From contig JAPLSA010000017.1 of NCBI GenBank assembly GCA_026398815.1, forward strand, positions 372,001 to 436,000: a stretch of DNA of 64,000 nt, in the 5' to 3' direction. The notes beneath the pieces are model-generated. The model saw only the letters and a program-made list of their open reading frames with translations. It did no database searches and had not been told where the DNA came from. Below, piece by piece: positions 62,952 to 64,000 of the stretch. Made by a program: the position numbers and the translations under genes. The DNA is from Gammaproteobacteria bacterium (lineage in GTDB: Bacteria > Pseudomonadota > Gammaproteobacteria > Nevskiales > Nevskiaceae). Position 1 is the stretch's first letter, and every line of letters starts with the position of its first letter.

Positions 62952-64000
62952 TCAGTGGAAGTTGCGCGCGGGCACCGGCAGGCCGGTCAACCAGTCGCCG
63001 GCATCGCGAAATCGCCGGGCGACGATGTGGGTCACGCCATCCACCTTCTGCAGCTCGCCGGCGACGATCAGCATCCGGCTGCCGAGCACGACGGCCCGCT
63101 GGGCATCGAAGGCGCGTTTCCAGACGATCAGGTTGTGACAGCCGGTTTCGTCTTCCAGCGTCATGAACAGCACGCCTTTGGCGGTCTGCGGGCGCTGACG
63201 ATTCAGCACCAGCCCGGCTACCCGCACGCCCTGCCCATGTTTGAGTGCTGCCATGTCCGCCGAGGTGCGGACACCCAGCTTCGCCAGCTTCGGCCGCAGC
63301 AGCGCCAGCGGATGACGGCGCAGGCTCAAGCCGGTGCTCTGGTAATCGACCAGCACGTCCTCGGCTTCCGCCGGCGGCCGCAAGGCGATGTCGTGCTCCG
63401 TTGCCGCGTGGCCGTCGAGCAGCGGCGGCAGGTCGTCGAACCCCTGCACATCCCAGTGGGCGGCATGACGGTGACCCGCCAGCCGGCGCAGCGCATCGGC
63501 CCTGGCCAGCAGGTGGCGGGCGCGGTCATCAAGCCCGGCGCGGCGCACCAGATCCTCGATGCTGGCGAACGACGCCTCGCGGCGGGCGGCCAGCAGACGC
63601 TTGGCGGTATCGGCATCGAAGCCGGCGATCAGCCGCAGCCCGAGCCGGATCGCCGGCCTCTCGCGGCCGCGCACCACGCTGCAATCCCAGTCGCTGCTGG
63701 CGACGTCCACCGGCCGCACCTCGACACCGGCCCGCCGCGCTTCGCGGATCAGCTGCGCCGGCGCATAGAAGCCCATCGGCTGGCTATTGACCAGCGCAGC
63801 GAAGAACGCCGCCGGGTGGTGGCGCTTGATCCATGACGACACATAGGCCAGCAGCGCGAAGCTGGCCGAGTGCGATTCCGGGAAGCCATAGGAACCGAAG
63901 CCCTTGATCATCTCGAAGATCTGTTCGGCGAAGCTCCGTTGGTAGCCGTTGCGTTCCATGCCATCGAGCAGGCGCTGGCGCATCGGCAGCAGTGAGCCGT
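62952..64000 (-). CDS. dnaE2: Error-prone DNA polymerase DnaE2, C-terminal part; continues past window edge
   Basis: SFAEQIFEMIKGFGSYGFPESHSASFALLAYVSSWIKRHHPAAFFAALVNSQPMGFY, RVAGLVLNRQRPQTAKGVLFMTLEDETG. Confidence 0.9.
   Translation of the reverse strand, partial: GSLLPMRQRLLDGMERNGYQRSFAEQIFEMIKGFGSYGFPESHSASFALLAYVSSWIKRHHPAAFFAALVNSQPMGFYAPAQLIREARRAGVEVRPVDVASSDWDCSVVRGRERPAIRLGLRLIAGFDADTAKRLLAARREASFASIEDLVRRAGLDDRARHLLARADALRRLAGHRHAAHWDVQGFDDLPPLLDGHAATEHDIALRPPAEAEDVLVDYQSTGLSLRRHPLALLRPKLAKLGVRTSADMAALKHGQGVRVAGLVLNRQRPQTAKGVLFMTLEDETGCHNLIVWKRAFDAQRAVVLGSRMLIVAGELQKVDGVTHIVARRFRDAGDWLTGLPVPARNFH

Overview
This 64 kb GC-rich chromosomal window comes from a gammaproteobacterium; several gene neighbourhoods (hemA-prfA-prmC, lolB/tRNA-Gln/prs, purN-purM against perM-hda, efp-recA-recX) support that. 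It is mostly housekeeping genes. I see no phage, IS element, integrase or CRISPR array. About 60 coding genes and 3 tRNAs (Gln-TTG, Ala-GGC, Glu-TTC) can be supported. Both window edges cut genes: an acyl-CoA synthetase on the left and a DnaE2-type polymerase on the right. Points most worth a second look: (1) dinB is split by a single in-frame amber codon; (2) a degenerate JAB/MPN-like protein with its HxH zinc ligands lost sits next to a MoeB/ThiF E1-like gene; (3) a stand-alone sigma54-activator-like AAA+ ATPase has GAFPGA in place of GAFTGA and no receiver or Fis HTH; (4) lexA is translationally coupled to a small single-TM protein behind a strong palindromic operator and beside dnaE2, while recA has no visible SOS box and sits 28 bp behind efp; (5) phoBR and a phosphate-type porin carry Pho-box arrays, one of them a perfect 18-bp box inside the porin signal-peptide region, and the porin appears to need a CTG start; (6) a YjjJ/HipH-like HipA kinase with a fused HTH has an iterated GAATAGA operator. 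pstSCAB, modBC and ispE are missing from places where they might be expected. All family calls are from reading the translations; no database search was run.
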